From: Cercospora beticola
Lineage: Eukaryota; Ascomycota; Dothideomycetes; Mycosphaerellales; Mycosphaerellaceae
Direction: 5' to 3'
Length of the DNA stretch: 64,000 nt
Assembly (NCBI RefSeq): GCF_033473495.1
Contig: NC_088942.1
Span: forward strand, 1,798,001-1,862,000
Shown here: positions 22,925 to 33,154 of the stretch, piece after piece
Numbering within the stretch: the first letter of the stretch is position 1
Layout: the number at the start of each line of letters is the position of its first letter
Made by a program: the position numbers and the translations under genes
Notes under the pieces: model-generated
What the model was told of the DNA's origin: nothing
Database searches by the model: none
What the model saw: only the letters and a program-made list of their open reading frames with translations

Positions 22925-24262
22925 TTACGCTTTTTGATATTCGTTATCGGAGGATGAAGCTAGTGTGTCGCCTTCCCAGGAATCGTCGGTCACTGGTGAT
23001 CGCATGCCAGTCGATGGCTCGCGGCTGCTGCTGGAGAAGCTGGAAGAAGATCCGATTGTCCATTCGTCGCTGTCGCCGTGGAGTGCCAATTCGTACTCGT
23101 CAATGTCCGCAATACCGTATGCGTACATTTCCTTCTCCTCGCCATGCTCCACGTAGTCGTAGTCCCATCGGAACATCTTGCCAGGCTGCAGGCGAGGCAA
23201 GAAGCTGCCTTTTGCGATGAAGTAGGCAATTGCTGCGATGATGCTACCGCCGACCAAATCAATGGCGTAGTGGTGGCTCAAGTACATTGTAGCATACCAC
23301 ATCCAGAGTGTGTAGATGACAAACAATGGTCGGAGCTTTGGAAATGTGTGCGACATGAACAGCGCCTCGATGGTGGCGTTTCCGGAGTGCAGCGATGGGA
23401 AAGCTCCGAAGACCAGTGGAGATGCCGTAAACGTTGATGTGTAGAGATCAATCCCAAACAGCTTGTCGATTGCGGCCAGACCAGCAGGAGAGCCAGGAAT
23501 CGAGTAGTTAGCTGGTGCCAATCCGTACAGGTTCTCGTACCAGGGTGCACTGCATGGGAAGAGAATCTGGATCATGACACCCGCCATGTTCATGTAGCCA
23601 AAGGCTCTCGCGAATGTGGGGGTTGTGCCTGGTGGTCCGAAGATGAACATCAGCCCAGAGCAGACAAAGGGTGCTCCGAAGTGCGTGATGCCGTATGGTA
23701 ACCACGCGAGCACATCGAGAAACGAGTTCTTGTGTGCTGAGAGGATGTTGCTCAGATTTGCACCATAAAGAATATTCTCCATTGCAGGAAGCACTCGCAC
23801 CCAGATCCCGGGTCTGTACTCGCCGGGGATGAATTGACAGGCGTAGAAGAGTACGAGCCATCCTGCGATTGGGAGAAAGGGCAGGAAAAACTGCCTTGTG
23901 ATAGGTATCACCAAGCTCGTCATGAGCGCAGTCGCCACCGCCGTCTTGAACAGAGGGCTCTTGCCATCTATCATGCACAAGCTGAATATGCCGACCACAG
24001 CCAAGAAGAGATATTGCGCGTCATAGTAGCTCCATTGATGCGTCCGAAGGGCTCGAATGGTGTCTGCGGGGTTGAAAGAGGTTTCGATGGAGGCTATTGA
24101 GGAGGTCGGTGTCGCTCGTGATCGGATTTTTGAACGCGTTGATCTGAACTTCCGTCGGATGCGATGTGGTATGTAGACGGGGATGGCGGGCAGCGATATG
24201 CGAGGCATGGTGAAGAAGCGGGTGGGCGAGCCTTCTCCAAAGGAGAAGTACTGCGTCCGCAT
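22925..24262 (-). CDS. AUR1: inositol phosphorylceramide synthase
   Basis: A 445-residue protein if started at MRTQYFSFGEG (24262); the open frame extends further but begins with GTG, and MPRISLPAIPVY is a second candidate start. Aur1 transfers phosphoinositol from phosphatidylinositol to ceramide in the Golgi; it is essential in fungi and is the aureobasidin A target. After a basic cytosolic N-terminus come multiple membrane helices. The lipid-phosphatase-type catalytic residues are visible: His292 in FPSLHSGN, His331 and Asp335 in SHHYAIDLVGG, with the same spacing (39 and 4) as His255, His294 and Asp298 in yeast. The C-terminus is acidic and Ser-rich (SSSSFSSSSREPST). Single exon as drawn. 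Confidence 0.95.
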   Translation of the reverse strand: MRTQYFSFGEGSPTRFFTMPRISLPAIPVYIPHRIRRKFRSTRSKIRSRATPTSSIASIETSFNPADTIRALRTHQWSYYDAQYLFLAVVGIFSLCMIDGKSPLFKTAVATALMTSLVIPITRQFFLPFLPIAGWLVLFYACQFIPGEYRPGIWVRVLPAMENILYGANLSNILSAHKNSFLDVLAWLPYGITHFGAPFVCSGLMFIFGPPGTTPTFARAFGYMNMAGVMIQILFPCSAPWYENLYGLAPANYSIPGSPAGLAAIDKLFGIDLYTSTFTASPLVFGAFPSLHSGNATIEALFMSHTFPKLRPLFVIYTLWMWYATMYLSHHYAIDLVGGSIIAAIAYFIAKGSFLPRLQPGKMFRWDYDYVEHGEEKEMYAYGIADIDEYELALHGDSDEWTIGSSSSFSSSSREPSTGMRSPVTDDSWEGDTLASSSDNEYQKA

Positions 24263-26224
24263 GGTTCGAGGCTCGGTGGTCGATAGAAGAGCGGGCGCTC
24301 CTGGAGGTTGTTGTTGACACCGGGCTGTTCCACCGAGACCCACTGGTGCTGTGCTGCTGCGGCTGTGTTGAGACTCGGTGCAGCTGGCGACGGGCGTTGC
24401 TGCGGTGCTCGCGTGACACGACACTGGGGATGTGCAAAAGGCAAACTCTGCGCGCAGCAGATCCAGCACACAAAGAGCGTCTCCACTGGCAGAGGCGTTG
24501 GGTTATAGTGTGAAATTTGGTCCGCAGATCGTTGTCGCTAGGGAGGGCGATTAAGATGAGGTGGACTGCTCGCGGCGGCGCACGGATGCTCGCCAGACGA
24601 CACAAATCCGGCAGAACAGCGCGCGCTCAGCTGGCCACAGGATGCGATGCGACGCGGAGGGCGGAAGAGGAGCGTTGTTGCACTGTCAATTTGGGCGAAA
24701 CGCGTTGAAATGAGGTTTGTGGGCGAGGGCAAAAGCAGGTGTGCGAGTTGGACAAGCACATGCACGGCATCATGTAATGCGACAAGCGATTGCACGGAGC
24801 CGGCAACATCATGACAGCGACTGCTCCAAAGTTTCCTTGGCTTCTGATGTCTGCCGTTGACTGGTCGGCCGCAGCATATTCGATGGCGCTTACGGACGCC
24901 CACGCGCGCTCGATGATCTCACCGCATGCCGAACAGCATGTCATCCTTCGAGAGCCTACATGTGCGGTGGTATGGTGCTGTGCAACTGCCATGTCTCCTC
25001 CTGCCGTGCCTGTATAATGAATTGCCACACGACGGTGCATTGGACAATATTGCCCCTCTACACCGGGCCATCCCCGTTGGCGATCGAGAAGTCGTTCTTC
25101 GGCGGCATCGGTCCACCCGGCCCATAAAACGACCGGAGCGAAAGCTCGTCGTAAAGCCCGATGTGCAGGCATGCACAAAGCTGCGCTGTGCTGTGCTGTG
25201 CTGCACGGCTTCCGCAAGCATCCGCAAGGGCTGCAGGATTCCTCCCATCACTCAGCCTCCAGCTGCTCGGTCATCCAGCTCAGCCGCGATCCAGCTCCTC
25301 TGCCCAGCAAATCCTTGCAGGCAGCCGCTTTCGACGTTTCGACTTCCCATTGTTCCTGCTCTCCCACGACCACGCTGGCACACCAAAGCCATTGGCGAAG
25401 ATATTGCGCTGGGTTCCCTGTACTATCAACTGTTTTCGGCGACAAAAAAATCTCGGAATACTGGGACTTGCTTTTGACCCAACGCTGTGCCAAGCGGTCT
25501 GATACTGTAAGCCGGCAGGGGAAGACTGTCTGTAGCATCCTCCTCCATCCCATTGGTGGTAAGCCCTCCATCATTTGTTTGAGCCTCAAATCCAAGCTCT
25601 GCTCGCCAAACGCGGACTGCGTTGCAGAAGCCGGTGGGGTTGGGAAGCCATGGCGATTACTGAACTTGCAAAGCGTTATATCCGGTCTTCGTCGGTAGAG
25701 TATTGAGATGGCCCTTTGATTAGTTGCGCGCGTCTAATCAACTCCTTCGATTCCAGACATGCAACAGCAACTGAACCTCTGGGAGCGGATGCCAAGACCC
25801 ACCTCCAATGGTCACAGCAGGCATGCACTCCCATTGTTGAAGACCTCAATGCTTACATACACCTCGTGCTCGACAGCACGTGGTAGTCATGGTTAACTCC
25901 AGCTTGTGGCACAAGCGCGATGATACCTGAGGACTCTCCTGTCTGAGGCATCGAAAGATCGTCCTTGACAACCATGAACGCTCGTCTGAACCGGCATCGG
26001 CGAGTGTCTGGCTTCTGGGATTGCTCGTCGATACACTTCTCGATGAGGCTCAGTTGCAACACCGAGCGTTGCTAACCTGCTGCCTTGTCACAGCACCGTA
26101 ACATTGTTTCTGCGCCTGATTGCTCTCGAAAACACACGTTTATCGACAAATCAGCTCGACATTGACACGATTCTTAGAGACACATCTCATAGCGAGCAAC
26201 CTCGAAAACTGAAGCGCACGAACA
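24263..26224. other. large intergenic region, no gene recognised
   Basis: Almost 2 kb. Frames of 60-200 codons occur on both strands (24627-25217 minus, 24926-25477 plus, 25171-25698 plus) but overlap one another, are rich in Cys/His/Arg, and show no domain. A GCTGT pentanucleotide run lies at 25185-25203. It should contain the AUR1 promoter. An unrecognised spliced gene or non-coding RNA cannot be excluded. Confidence 0.45.
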
Positions 26225-26923
26225 ATGACCACCTGTGCAACGCCAGCAAACCAAGCATATATGCAAACACACACTGCAGTGGCGGAAGAAGAACAAAGCT
26301 ACATCCTGACAACCGGAACCGTCAGACGCAAGACACGTCCGCCACAAATCGATACATCCGACCACCACCACATCATGCACATGTCTCCGAGCCCAAGACT
26401 CCGAGTCGCCTTCAATCGCCCGACGAGCTTCCTACTCGAACCACAAACCCATTCATCCCGAGAACAGCAAGATCAGCAACCGCTCCACCCCGAGCATGTT
26501 CCAAATATACTCAAAGCAGAATCTACAAAGAATCACTCGACTGAAATGTCACTTGACCACGAACACGAATACGATCACGAACCTGAGACGCCCAGCCCAA
26601 AAACAACACATTTTGACCTCGAGTACACGAAACCAGGTCTTCATCGCGAAACTAGTGGTTTCGATGACGAGACTTCGCAAGCGAGACACTTTGCACGTCT
26701 AATATCGAGAGATGAGAGCAGTCCGCAACGTCGACGTACACCTCAGAAAGTGGAGATGCAGCCAGATCAGCAGCGAGAGGGAGGAGGGAACCATAGCTCA
26801 CCGTCTACGTTGACTTTGCCCAAGAGGTATGGGAGCGAGGAGCTGGAAGATGATCGGAGAGGACGGCGGAGAAGGCGGATTGGGAGTGAGATCGGGCTTG
26901 ATCATGAGATGGCCGATGCTTGA
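26225..26923 (+). CDS. hypothetical disordered protein
   Basis: An ATG-initiated frame of 232 codons with no intron needed. It has no recognisable domain, no signal peptide and no membrane helix. The composition is hydrophilic and patterned: His/Glu/Asp-rich middle (SLDHEHEYDHEPETPSPKTTHFDLEY), a segment resembling a structured patch (SQARHFARLISRDE), and a basic cluster near the end (DRRGRRRRRIGSE) that could be a nuclear localisation signal. The long frame and the clean stop argue for a real gene, but random open frames of this length are possible here. It lies tail to tail with CDC7. Confidence 0.45.
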   Translation: MTTCATPANQAYMQTHTAVAEEEQSYILTTGTVRRKTRPPQIDTSDHHHIMHMSPSPRLRVAFNRPTSFLLEPQTHSSREQQDQQPLHPEHVPNILKAESTKNHSTEMSLDHEHEYDHEPETPSPKTTHFDLEYTKPGLHRETSGFDDETSQARHFARLISRDESSPQRRRTPQKVEMQPDQQREGGGNHSSPSTLTLPKRYGSEELEDDRRGRRRRRIGSEIGLDHEMADA

Positions 26924-27210
26924 TGTTAATATAATTTGCTTGTGCCAGTCTCAATGACTTGCAGCTACCAAACGCAGCACCCTCAGCGGATCATCGTATC
27001 GGCTTCCAACAATTTCTTTTCTCCCTCTTATTCTTACAGTATGTACACATATACATGATGGGGGGTATCTCTCGTTCCGCCATAAAATGCTCCCTCTCGC
27101 TGTTGACCAGCAAATGCACCGCACACGTGCGCCGGCCCCAAAAACACCCTGTATCATGCACTCATTCTTGCTCCATTGTTGCCTGACCTCCAACACGTTC
27201 CTAGTCATCA

Positions 27211-28611
27211 TCATGCTTTTGGTGCGAGTCCATCGCTACTATTCGTCTCTCCATCGTCCGACTCGAGTCTCAACCACGGATGCTCAAGAGCCTCTGCAGC
27301 AGTCATCCGCTTGCCAGGGTCGAGCTCGAGACACTCTTTCATGAACGCAATGGCTTCATGCTCGTCATCTGAGATGAGTTCTTCGGATTCCTTCTTAGAA
27401 CGTCCTGTACACCACAAGATGATTTTCTCCCAGCTGTGGCCATTCTCGCTGACTGTGGGGATGTTCGTTTCCAAGACTTGGCCGTGTAAGAGTGCGGCTT
27501 CTTTCATTCTTCTCCGCCCGAAGATTGTGCAGAGCTCGATGAAGGCGTCGATGTCGTCTGCGGAATGGAAGAAGGGGAAGCGCTTGGTTAGGAAGGTGAG
27601 GAGGATGATGCCGACGCTCCAGACGTCGATTACTGTGAGTTGAGCTGTGCATTTCAACAGGACTTCGGGAGCACGGAAGCCTCGAGTGCCTGCTCTGTTT
27701 GCTCGTCTTGAGTGGCGGTTGTCGTCTTTCGGGTATGAGGGCTTTGGGGCTTGTTGGCCCGCTGCTTGTGCTGCTGCAATTGTGCTTGCGTAGACAGAGT
27801 TTTCGTATCTGTGTTGACGCTTTGTGTGATCCCATTCGCACGCACAAGGCAAATGGTCTGTGCCTTCTCGCTCCGCCAGACCAAAGTCGACGAGCACGCC
27901 ACGTTGTGCTGAAGGCGAGTAGAGGAAATTCGTCGGCTTAATATCCCGATGAATGATCTCGCACGCGTGCACCGATTTGAGCGCAGTGAAGAGGCTGTGG
28001 AAATATATCCGCATGTCTGAAAAGCTCATGTCTCGATAGTAGTCCCGGAAGTCCTTGTGCTGAAAGTAAGGGAGAACGGCAATGACCTGATCTGTGTCTC
28101 GGAAGGCGGTGATGAGTGGGCAGACATTTTCTGAGTCTCGAAGGTCGTGCAATAGCTCCAGCTCGTTTAGAATGCGTTGCGGCGAGGAAGTGACATAAAT
28201 CTTTTTGATCGCCACATATCGTGCTTTCGGCCGTCCGTTGGTCAAAGACTTCGAGTCGCCGTTGCGGTTTTCCTTGTCGGCATCCAGATCCCAGTCATTG
28301 CGGTACTCGTCGTACAACAGATCTTCGGCTTTGTAGACTGTCGAGAAAGTGCCTTCGCCAATGCGGTTGATCAGTCGATAGCGTTTGGTGATGTTTTTGA
28401 AGCTCGCTTCGAACTTCTCAATGTCGTCGAGCACGACATCTTCCACGTCCTCGTCCTCGTCGTCGGTGATGGTAGCCCCACTTTCCTCTAAAGGACCTCT
28501 GCTCTCGTCCATTTCTTCTTCCATGGCGTCCTCTGTAGTTTCGTCGTGGTAATCTGGCTCGTCTTGATGTACGACGACAGGCTCCTGTAGACGCCTGCTC
28601 GTGGTTGCCAT
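27211..28611 (-). CDS. CDC7-type (DDK) protein kinase
   Basis: 466 residues from MATTSRRLQEPVV; the longer open frame begins with GTG and is not used. Cdc7, activated by Dbf4, phosphorylates Mcm2-7 to fire replication origins. An acidic N-terminus (DEDEDVEDVVLDD) precedes the kinase domain. Visible are the Gly-rich loop IGEGTFSTVY (about 84-93), AIKKIYV with the catalytic Lys near 136, IIHRDIKPTNF (about 219-229) and VDFGLAE (about 241-247). Two insertions typical of Cdc7 are present: one between the Gly loop and the Lys (NDWDLDADKENRNGD...), and a longer one between DFG and the APE-type motif (TRGFRAPEVLL). It is divergent from the condensin gene with only 230 bp between start codons. With SLD2 it is the second origin-firing factor in the window. 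Confidence 0.93.
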   Translation of the reverse strand: MATTSRRLQEPVVVHQDEPDYHDETTEDAMEEEMDESRGPLEESGATITDDEDEDVEDVVLDDIEKFEASFKNITKRYRLINRIGEGTFSTVYKAEDLLYDEYRNDWDLDADKENRNGDSKSLTNGRPKARYVAIKKIYVTSSPQRILNELELLHDLRDSENVCPLITAFRDTDQVIAVLPYFQHKDFRDYYRDMSFSDMRIYFHSLFTALKSVHACEIIHRDIKPTNFLYSPSAQRGVLVDFGLAEREGTDHLPCACEWDHTKRQHRYENSVYASTIAAAQAAGQQAPKPSYPKDDNRHSRRANRAGTRGFRAPEVLLKCTAQLTVIDVWSVGIILLTFLTKRFPFFHSADDIDAFIELCTIFGRRRMKEAALLHGQVLETNIPTVSENGHSWEKIILWCTGRSKKESEELISDDEHEAIAFMKECLELDPGKRMTAAEALEHPWLRLESDDGETNSSDGLAPKA

Positions 28612-28841
28612 GTTGCTGCCTGCCTCGACTCGATCGGCAGGTGCTGTTTTGGGCGCGAGCAAGTGTCCCACGGTTAAGTAGTATGGAAGGTGGTGGTGGG
28701 ACGCGCTGGCCCGCAGAAGCGCGTGTGCGTGTGTTGTCGGCAAAACACAGGGTCCGATGATTTGTTTACGCTGACAACCACACAACACCGACTGACTTTC
28801 TCCCACATTCACTGCACCACGCGGTGCTCACTCGTCGCATC
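28612..28841. promoter_or_regulatory. compact bidirectional promoter CDC7 / CND1 with MluI-box-like cores
   Basis: The 230 bp between two divergent cell-cycle genes hold ACGCG at 28701-28705, CGCGT at 28720-28724, ACGCG at 28819-28823 and a GGGCGCGA word around 28651-28658. ACGCGT and related cores are the MBF sites of G1/S genes in yeasts. The sites are seen; MBF binding here is inference. Confidence 0.5.
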
Positions 28842-31800
28842 ATGGCAGACTTTGTGGTCAGTGAAGCGCTGACTGCGTATCTGGACGATGCGCACGCGAT
28901 TCCCACTCCCGAGGCGGCACCCGAACTGGTCGAATGCGAAAATGATCCCGACGCCTTCTCGCCCGGTCTAATCAATGGCGTGCTGAACGACATCAGCGCG
29001 GCCGTGGGCGAGAACCCGGAGGCGATCCTGCAAAAGAGCCATTTGGACAGTCTACAGTTCTTGCTCAAGTGCGCGCCCACCATTTCTTCTATCCAGCGTT
29101 CTCAGTTGTCAACAAAGACGAATCACCGCACTAACAGTGAGCTTTTCGCTCTTTCCAGGCAGACGTCGTATATTCCGCCGCAGTCGCTCGCTCGAGTCCT
29201 CGATCTGGTCATAAGTGGTTTGGGTGCAGAGGCCGAAATTGTGCATCAAGAGGATCAGGAAGAGCAAGATGAGGGCGCAGAACCAGCACAACACAAACAC
29301 ATTCTCGAGATATTCGCGTTTTTACTGCAGTGGTGCGTCGCAGCCGTCGAAGCCAAAAGCGCAGAGAAACCAGCTGGTCCAGCGCGGGGCAAGTATACGA
29401 AAGGCGCGAAGGGTAAGGCAGCACAGAAAGATGGCAACTGGGATCCCTCGAACCAGCTGCAAACCGCCCTGGACACCATGGCCAAAGTGATGAAATTGAA
29501 ACTGGCCAAAATCTTTGTGACAACCAGCGACCGCGACAACTTCATTGGTCTGCTCACGAGACCGACTTACCAGATTCTGGAGAGCGAGACGAGGGTCAAG
29601 AGTACAGCTATTCGCATGCATGCTTTCAAAGTGCTTTGCGTTGCGATCAAGCACCATGGGCATGCATATGGTGCCCAGACGAGTATCATTCAGAACCTGA
29701 CATACTTCGAGCACCTGTCCGAGCCTATGGCCGAGTTCTTGAACATTCTCGCGGAGCAGTACGATTACCCACAATTAGCAGAGGAGGTTCTGAAGGAGCT
29801 CTCCAACAAAGAGTTCAGCGAGAGCGACACCAAAGGACCAAAATCTGTCTCCACATTCGTGGCAAGATTGTCAGAGCTCGCACCAAGAGTTGTACAACGA
29901 CAAGTCACGTACGTGGCGAAGCTACTTGAGAGCAACAATTACACTCTTCGATGCGCCATCATCGAAGTGTGTGGTAACTTGATCATTTCACTCTCCAAAA
30001 TGGACGAAAGTGAGAGGAAAGAGGAGCACAAGGGACAGATCAATGCATTCTTCGAGGTTCTTGAAGAGCGCTTCTTGGACATCAATCCGTACTGCCGATG
30101 CAGAGCGATCCAGGTCTATGTCAAATTGTGCGATCTGGAAACCAAATATCCGAAGCGCAGGCAAAAGGCTACTGAGCTTGCTACACAGAGCTTGGAGGAC
30201 AAGTCATCGAACGTGCGCAAGAACGCGATTAAGTTGCTTGCGAAGCTCCTTGGGACACATCCTTTTGCAGTCCTCCATGGAGGTCAGCTCAGCCATACAG
30301 AATGGAGTGAGCGACTTGAGAACGTGGACAAGGAACTTGCTGCTCTCAAATTGCCCGAAGCGACTGGATTAGGAGAACGTGATCCCAATGAGCAGACTGT
30401 GGACCAGAGCCTGCTCGACGATGTGACTAGGATCGATCAGACCGAGAAGCCGCAGACCGAAGAGGAGATTGAAGCAGCGTATCGGAAGGCGCAAGAAGAG
30501 GCGGCCACGGCTGAAGCAATGAACAAATTGCAGCTCACGAGGCGCTACTACATCGAGGCGCTGCGGTTTATCGAAACACTGCACGAAGCATCGCCACATG
30601 TGGTTCGCTTGCTTTCTTCCAAGAACAAAAGCGAAGTGATTGAGGCAATGGACTTCTTCGTCACTGCAGATGCGTATAGAATGGAGACGGCCAAGGCGGG
30701 CATCAGGCGCATGCTGAAGCTGATCTGGACCAAAGGAAACAGCGACGAAGGCAAGGGCGTCCAAACGCATCTTGTGGAGTGCTACAAGGGACTCTTTTTC
30801 GCTGCGCCTGGCAACTTCACTCCCAATGAGGCAGCCAATTATGTTGCACGAAACATGATCAGTTTGACCTTTGGCGCGACACCTGCCGAATTGACGAGTC
30901 TCGAGCAACTTCTGGCGACCATGATGAAGGAGAAGGCCATCAACGAATTGGTCATCCAGAAGTTGTGGCAAGTCTACGGAGTGCAGAAGCGAGACATTTC
31001 CAAGTCGCAGCGTCGAGGAGCAATCATTGTGCTCGGCATGCTGGCACTGGCAGACCCCGAAATTGTGGTCCGCGAAATGGAGACCTGTCTTCGGATTGGC
31101 CTTGGGGCGATCGGACGTCGCGACTTAGTGCTTGCTCGGTATACCTGCGTAGCTCTGATGCGGATGACCAACAACAAACCCACGAAAGGCACCGAAGGCA
31201 AACCAAGCGTGCGATTGCCTAACGATCACGCTGTGCTCATTCGACTTGCCGACCTGCTTGCCATCGAGAGCGACAGCAAGGACTGGTACGGTCTAGCAGA
31301 GCAAGCCATTGGTGCAATCTACGCACTGTCGAAGCACCCTGATGTGCTTTGCTCGGAGGTTGTAAAGAGGAAGACGAGGACTGTGTTCACACCGCGAAGG
31401 ACACCCACCCCAGCACCAAAACAAGAACCCCAGGAAGACAACAGCCAAATCGACAACGATGGCGACGTCGAGATGAGCGAAGTACAAGAAGAGGAGCCGA
31501 TGCAAGTAGACCAGGAAGCGGAAGCAGAGCCTTCGACAAACAGCTACAACCAGGCACTTGGACTCTCACAGCTGCTCTTTGCGGTTGGACATATCGCATT
31601 GAAACAGATTGTTCATCTGGAGCTATGTGAACAAGACTTCAAGCGACGCAAGGCGGAGAAGGAGAAGACGAACCCCACACCGGCCAAGAAGACTCCTGGA
31701 GGCCGTGCATCTTCTGGCAAGAAGAGCGACGCAAAGAGCAAAGAGGAGCAAGAAGCAGAAGATGAGCTTGATCTTATGGCCGGCACGAACGAGGATGATT

Positions 31801-32597
31801 TTGCAGACGCCATTGCTCATATTCGCGAGCGAGAATTGCTCTATGGCGAGCAGTCGTTGCTCGCTCACTTCGGCCCTCTGGTAAAGGAGATCTGCAGCAA
31901 CAACACGTCCTACCCGAACGCCGAACTACAAGCCCACGCCGCATTGTGCATGGCGAAGCTCATGTGCGTCAGCTCCGAGTACTGCGAAGCCAATCTCGGT
32001 CTCCTCATCACCATCCTCGAGCGCTCCCCATCCTCCATCACCCGAAGCAACCTCGTCGTCGCGCTCGGGGACATGGCAGTCTGCTTCAACCACCTCATCG
32101 ACGAAAACACCGACTTCCTCTACCGCCGCCTCTCGGACCCCGCCCTCCAAGTCAAACGTACCTGCCTCATGACCCTCACCTTCCTCATCCTCGCCGGGCA
32201 AGTCAAAGTCAAAGGGCAACTGGGCGAAATGGCCAAATGCGTCGAAGACAGCGATCAAGGCATCCGCGAAATGTCTCGCATGTTTTTCTCTGAACTCGCA
32301 GGGAAAGACAATGCGATTTATAACCATTTTGTCGATATGTTCTCTTTGCTTTCTGCGGATGAGGAATTGGAAGAGGAGAGGTTTAGGAGAATTATTAAAT
32401 TTTTGGCGGGTTTTATTGAGAAGGATAAACATGCTAAGCAGTTGGCTAGTAAACTTGCGCCCAGGTTGCAGAGGGCGGAGAGTGAGAGGCAGTGGGGGGA
32501 TGTTGCTTTTGCGTTGGGGTTGTTGCCGCATAAGAATGAGGAGATTACGAAGGTTGTGCAGGAGGGGTGTAAGGTTGTTGGGGGGCAGCAGGCTTAG
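28842..32597 (+). CDS. condensin complex subunit 1 (Cnd1/Ycs4-type, HEAT repeat)
   Basis: The open frame runs through, but I interpret 29069-29158 as a 90-nt in-frame intron: donor GTGCGC, branch site CACTAAC, pyrimidine tract, CAG. Removing it gives LQFLLK joined to QTSYIPPQSLARVLDL and a protein of 1221 residues; the 30 residues it would encode look unlike the neighbouring helices. The protein starts MADFVVSEAL. It is a regulatory non-SMC condensin subunit that helps compact mitotic chromosomes. It shows the N-terminal Cnd1 domain, helical HEAT repeats, an acidic/basic disordered insertion (TPTPAPKQEPQEDN through KSDAKSKEEQEAEDELD) and the conserved C-terminal block with ARHFG-like SLLAHFGPLVKEIC and SSPSSITRSNLVVALGDM-like motif. 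Wobble usage flips from C to G/T near 32300. Confidence 0.94.
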   Translation: MADFVVSEALTAYLDDAHAIPTPEAAPELVECENDPDAFSPGLINGVLNDISAAVGENPEAILQKSHLDSLQFLLKCAPTISSIQRSQLSTKTNHRTNSELFALSRQTSYIPPQSLARVLDLVISGLGAEAEIVHQEDQEEQDEGAEPAQHKHILEIFAFLLQWCVAAVEAKSAEKPAGPARGKYTKGAKGKAAQKDGNWDPSNQLQTALDTMAKVMKLKLAKIFVTTSDRDNFIGLLTRPTYQILESETRVKSTAIRMHAFKVLCVAIKHHGHAYGAQTSIIQNLTYFEHLSEPMAEFLNILAEQYDYPQLAEEVLKELSNKEFSESDTKGPKSVSTFVARLSELAPRVVQRQVTYVAKLLESNNYTLRCAIIEVCGNLIISLSKMDESERKEEHKGQINAFFEVLEERFLDINPYCRCRAIQVYVKLCDLETKYPKRRQKATELATQSLEDKSSNVRKNAIKLLAKLLGTHPFAVLHGGQLSHTEWSERLENVDKELAALKLPEATGLGERDPNEQTVDQSLLDDVTRIDQTEKPQTEEEIEAAYRKAQEEAATAEAMNKLQLTRRYYIEALRFIETLHEASPHVVRLLSSKNKSEVIEAMDFFVTADAYRMETAKAGIRRMLKLIWTKGNSDEGKGVQTHLVECYKGLFFAAPGNFTPNEAANYVARNMISLTFGATPAELTSLEQLLATMMKEKAINELVIQKLWQVYGVQKRDISKSQRRGAIIVLGMLALADPEIVVREMETCLRIGLGAIGRRDLVLARYTCVALMRMTNNKPTKGTEGKPSVRLPNDHAVLIRLADLLAIESDSKDWYGLAEQAIGAIYALSKHPDVLCSEVVKRKTRTVFTPRRTPTPAPKQEPQEDNSQIDNDGDVEMSEVQEEEPMQVDQEAEAEPSTNSYNQALGLSQLLFAVGHIALKQIVHLELCEQDFKRRKAEKEKTNPTPAKKTPGGRASSGKKSDAKSKEEQEAEDELDLMAGTNEDDFADAIAHIRERELLYGEQSLLAHFGPLVKEICSNNTSYPNAELQAHAALCMAKLMCVSSEYCEANLGLLITILERSPSSITRSNLVVALGDMAVCFNHLIDENTDFLYRRLSDPALQVKRTCLMTLTFLILAGQVKVKGQLGEMAKCVEDSDQGIREMSRMFFSELAGKDNAIYNHFVDMFSLLSADEELEEERFRRIIKFLAGFIEKDKHAKQLASKLAPRLQRAESERQWGDVAFALGLLPHKNEEITKVVQEGCKVVGGQQA

Positions 32598-33154
32598 GCT
32601 TAGGCTTGATGAGGGTGTTGTTATGATGTTGATGTTGATGGGACTGGACGAGATGGATACCCATGAGGCGTTTTTGGAGGAGGGTTTTGAAGGGAGTGCT
32701 TACGAGCGCTTCATGTTTTTGGGTGGATCGTCTCGATATTTCGTAACCTCTGTACAGAAGAATGAGTCTGATGAACACTTGTACTGTCTTCGATATTGCT
32801 TGACAGATTGTCTAGCTGAGACTGATGACATTATTTGTCGCTGTCGATTATATCCCTGGTCTTCTCTCGACCTATGCTATGCTATGCCATGCTGCCACCA
32901 TTGCTATGCAGATAATCTCGCAGAGACACCTGGCAGTAGTCCTGTCTGTTGAGACTCCCGCCTTCAAACTACCCAACACTAACACCGTTTTTCGCTATGC
33001 AAGATTTTTCCGATGTCCCCATTGTAGGACCCCCACCCCCCAACGCCGCGCTCGCTGAACAACAACAATTGTCAGATATACGCTAAAAATGCCTTGAAGA
33101 AACGAATCTCCCTTCTCTCCGAACATAATGAGTGAACTCACTCGCTCACTGAAC
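32598..33154. other. convergent 3' regions of condensin and kinesin genes
   Basis: 557 bp between two stop codons. A CTATGCTATGCTATGC short run lies near 32873-32888. No gene or RNA recognised. Confidence 0.5.

Noticed and set aside
24263..24469. N-terminal extension of AUR1
   Set aside because: The open frame continues upstream but starts with GTG and encodes a low-complexity, Cys-containing stretch unlike other Aur1 N-termini.
24627..25698. Overlapping frames on both strands between AUR1 and the hypothetical gene
   Set aside because: Three or more frames stay open together, none with domain content or a plausible exon chain.
28612..28812. Longer CDC7 reading frame
   Set aside because: It starts with GTG and would run through the shared promoter; MATTSRRLQ is the first ATG.
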